From the NCBI GenBank assembly GCA_026985755.1, contig JALSPX010000025.1, positions 1 to 5,249 of the forward strand: a stretch of 5,249 bases of DNA, given 5' to 3'. The notes below the pieces were generated by a model. It saw nothing but the letters and a program-made list of their open reading frames with translations, did not search any database and was not told the origin of the DNA. How positions within the stretch are numbered: position 1 is the first letter of the stretch; each line of letters begins with the position of its first letter. Positions 5,024 through 5,249 of the stretch are shown here, one piece after another. A program made the position numbers and the translations under genes. The stretch comes from Sulfurovum sp. GTDB taxonomy: Bacteria; Campylobacterota; Campylobacteria; Campylobacterales; Sulfurovaceae.

Positions 5024-5249
5024 TTACAACCCCATCTCACTCAAACTCGCATAATCATCAGGACGCACATTACCCTCCCAAAGCAGTTTCCTCTCACTCT
5101 CCTCAATAGCCACATCATTGATGCTCGCCCAACGCACTTTCATCAGTCCATTTTCGTCAAATTCCCAATTTTCATTGCCATAACTTCGCCACCATTGACC
5201 ACTCTCATCGTGCCACTCATAGGCAAAACGCACAGCAATTCTATTGTGT
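5024..5249 (-). CDS. DUF1348 family protein, NTF2-like fold (N-terminus beyond the right edge)
   Basis: Only the last 74 residues are in the window. The frame is open to base 5248, and the upstream codons (HNRIAV) continue the family consensus, so the GTG at 5231-5233 is an internal valine and not the start. The visible part contains VRFAYEWHDESGQWW, SYGNENWEFDENGLM, RWASIND and a C-terminal RPDDYASLSEMGL ending, all strongly typical of DUF1348. These proteins are about 150 residues long, with the nuclear-transport-factor-2/SnoaL-like cone fold. About half of the protein is therefore missing here. The family has no established biochemical role; related folds bind small hydrophobic ligands or act as isomerases or hydrolases. 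It is probably in one transcript with the transglutaminase-like gene downstream. Confidence 0.9.
   Translation of the reverse strand, partial: HNRIAVRFAYEWHDESGQWWRSYGNENWEFDENGLMKVRWASINDVAIEESERKLLWEGNVRPDDYASLSEMGL

Noticed and set aside
5231..5233. GTG as start codon of the rightmost gene
   Set aside because: The frame continues upstream to the window edge with residues that match the DUF1348 consensus, so the valine is internal.

Overview
The window is 5.2 kb of AT-rich bacterial DNA carrying nine protein genes. Both outer genes are cut by the window edges. The protein sequences and the order tatB-tatC-queA suggest a Campylobacterota (epsilonproteobacterial) chromosome, most likely a sulfur- or hydrogen-oxidising type such as Sulfurovum or Sulfurimonas. 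This is an impression from family resemblance, not a computed placement. No rRNA, tRNA, CRISPR array or insertion sequence was recognised.

Left block (1-2876, minus strand): a housekeeping operon read right to left. It encodes TatB and TatC (twin-arginine protein export), QueA (queuosine tRNA modification), then an NlpC/P60 cell-wall lipoprotein that runs off the left edge. tatB/tatC and tatC/queA each overlap by one base as TAATG, so translation is probably coupled. A likely promoter with an extended -10 lies just upstream of tatB.

Middle block (2930-4390): two complete type II toxin-antitoxin modules pointing at each other. On the plus strand is a canonical mazEF pair behind the best promoter in the window (TTGACA, 17-base spacer, TATCAT), with small palindromes over the -10 and start point. 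On the minus strand is a toxin-first pair: a BrnT-like toxin followed by a CopG/ribbon-helix-helix antitoxin. The 194 bases between them hold a 37-base near-perfect palindrome, a strongly G-depleted tract, an open stretch with no start codon, and a second inverted repeat over the antitoxin stop codon. This looks like an accessory insertion next to the tat operon.

Right block (4449-5249, minus strand): a DUF1348 (NTF2-like fold) protein whose N-terminus lies outside the window. Two bases after it comes a transglutaminase-like cysteine hydrolase with an intact Cys-His-Asp triad. Their shared role is unknown.

Nothing here is clearly a new system. The items most worth a second look are the intergenic palindrome block, the divergent BrnT-like toxin module, and the DUF1348-transglutaminase pair.
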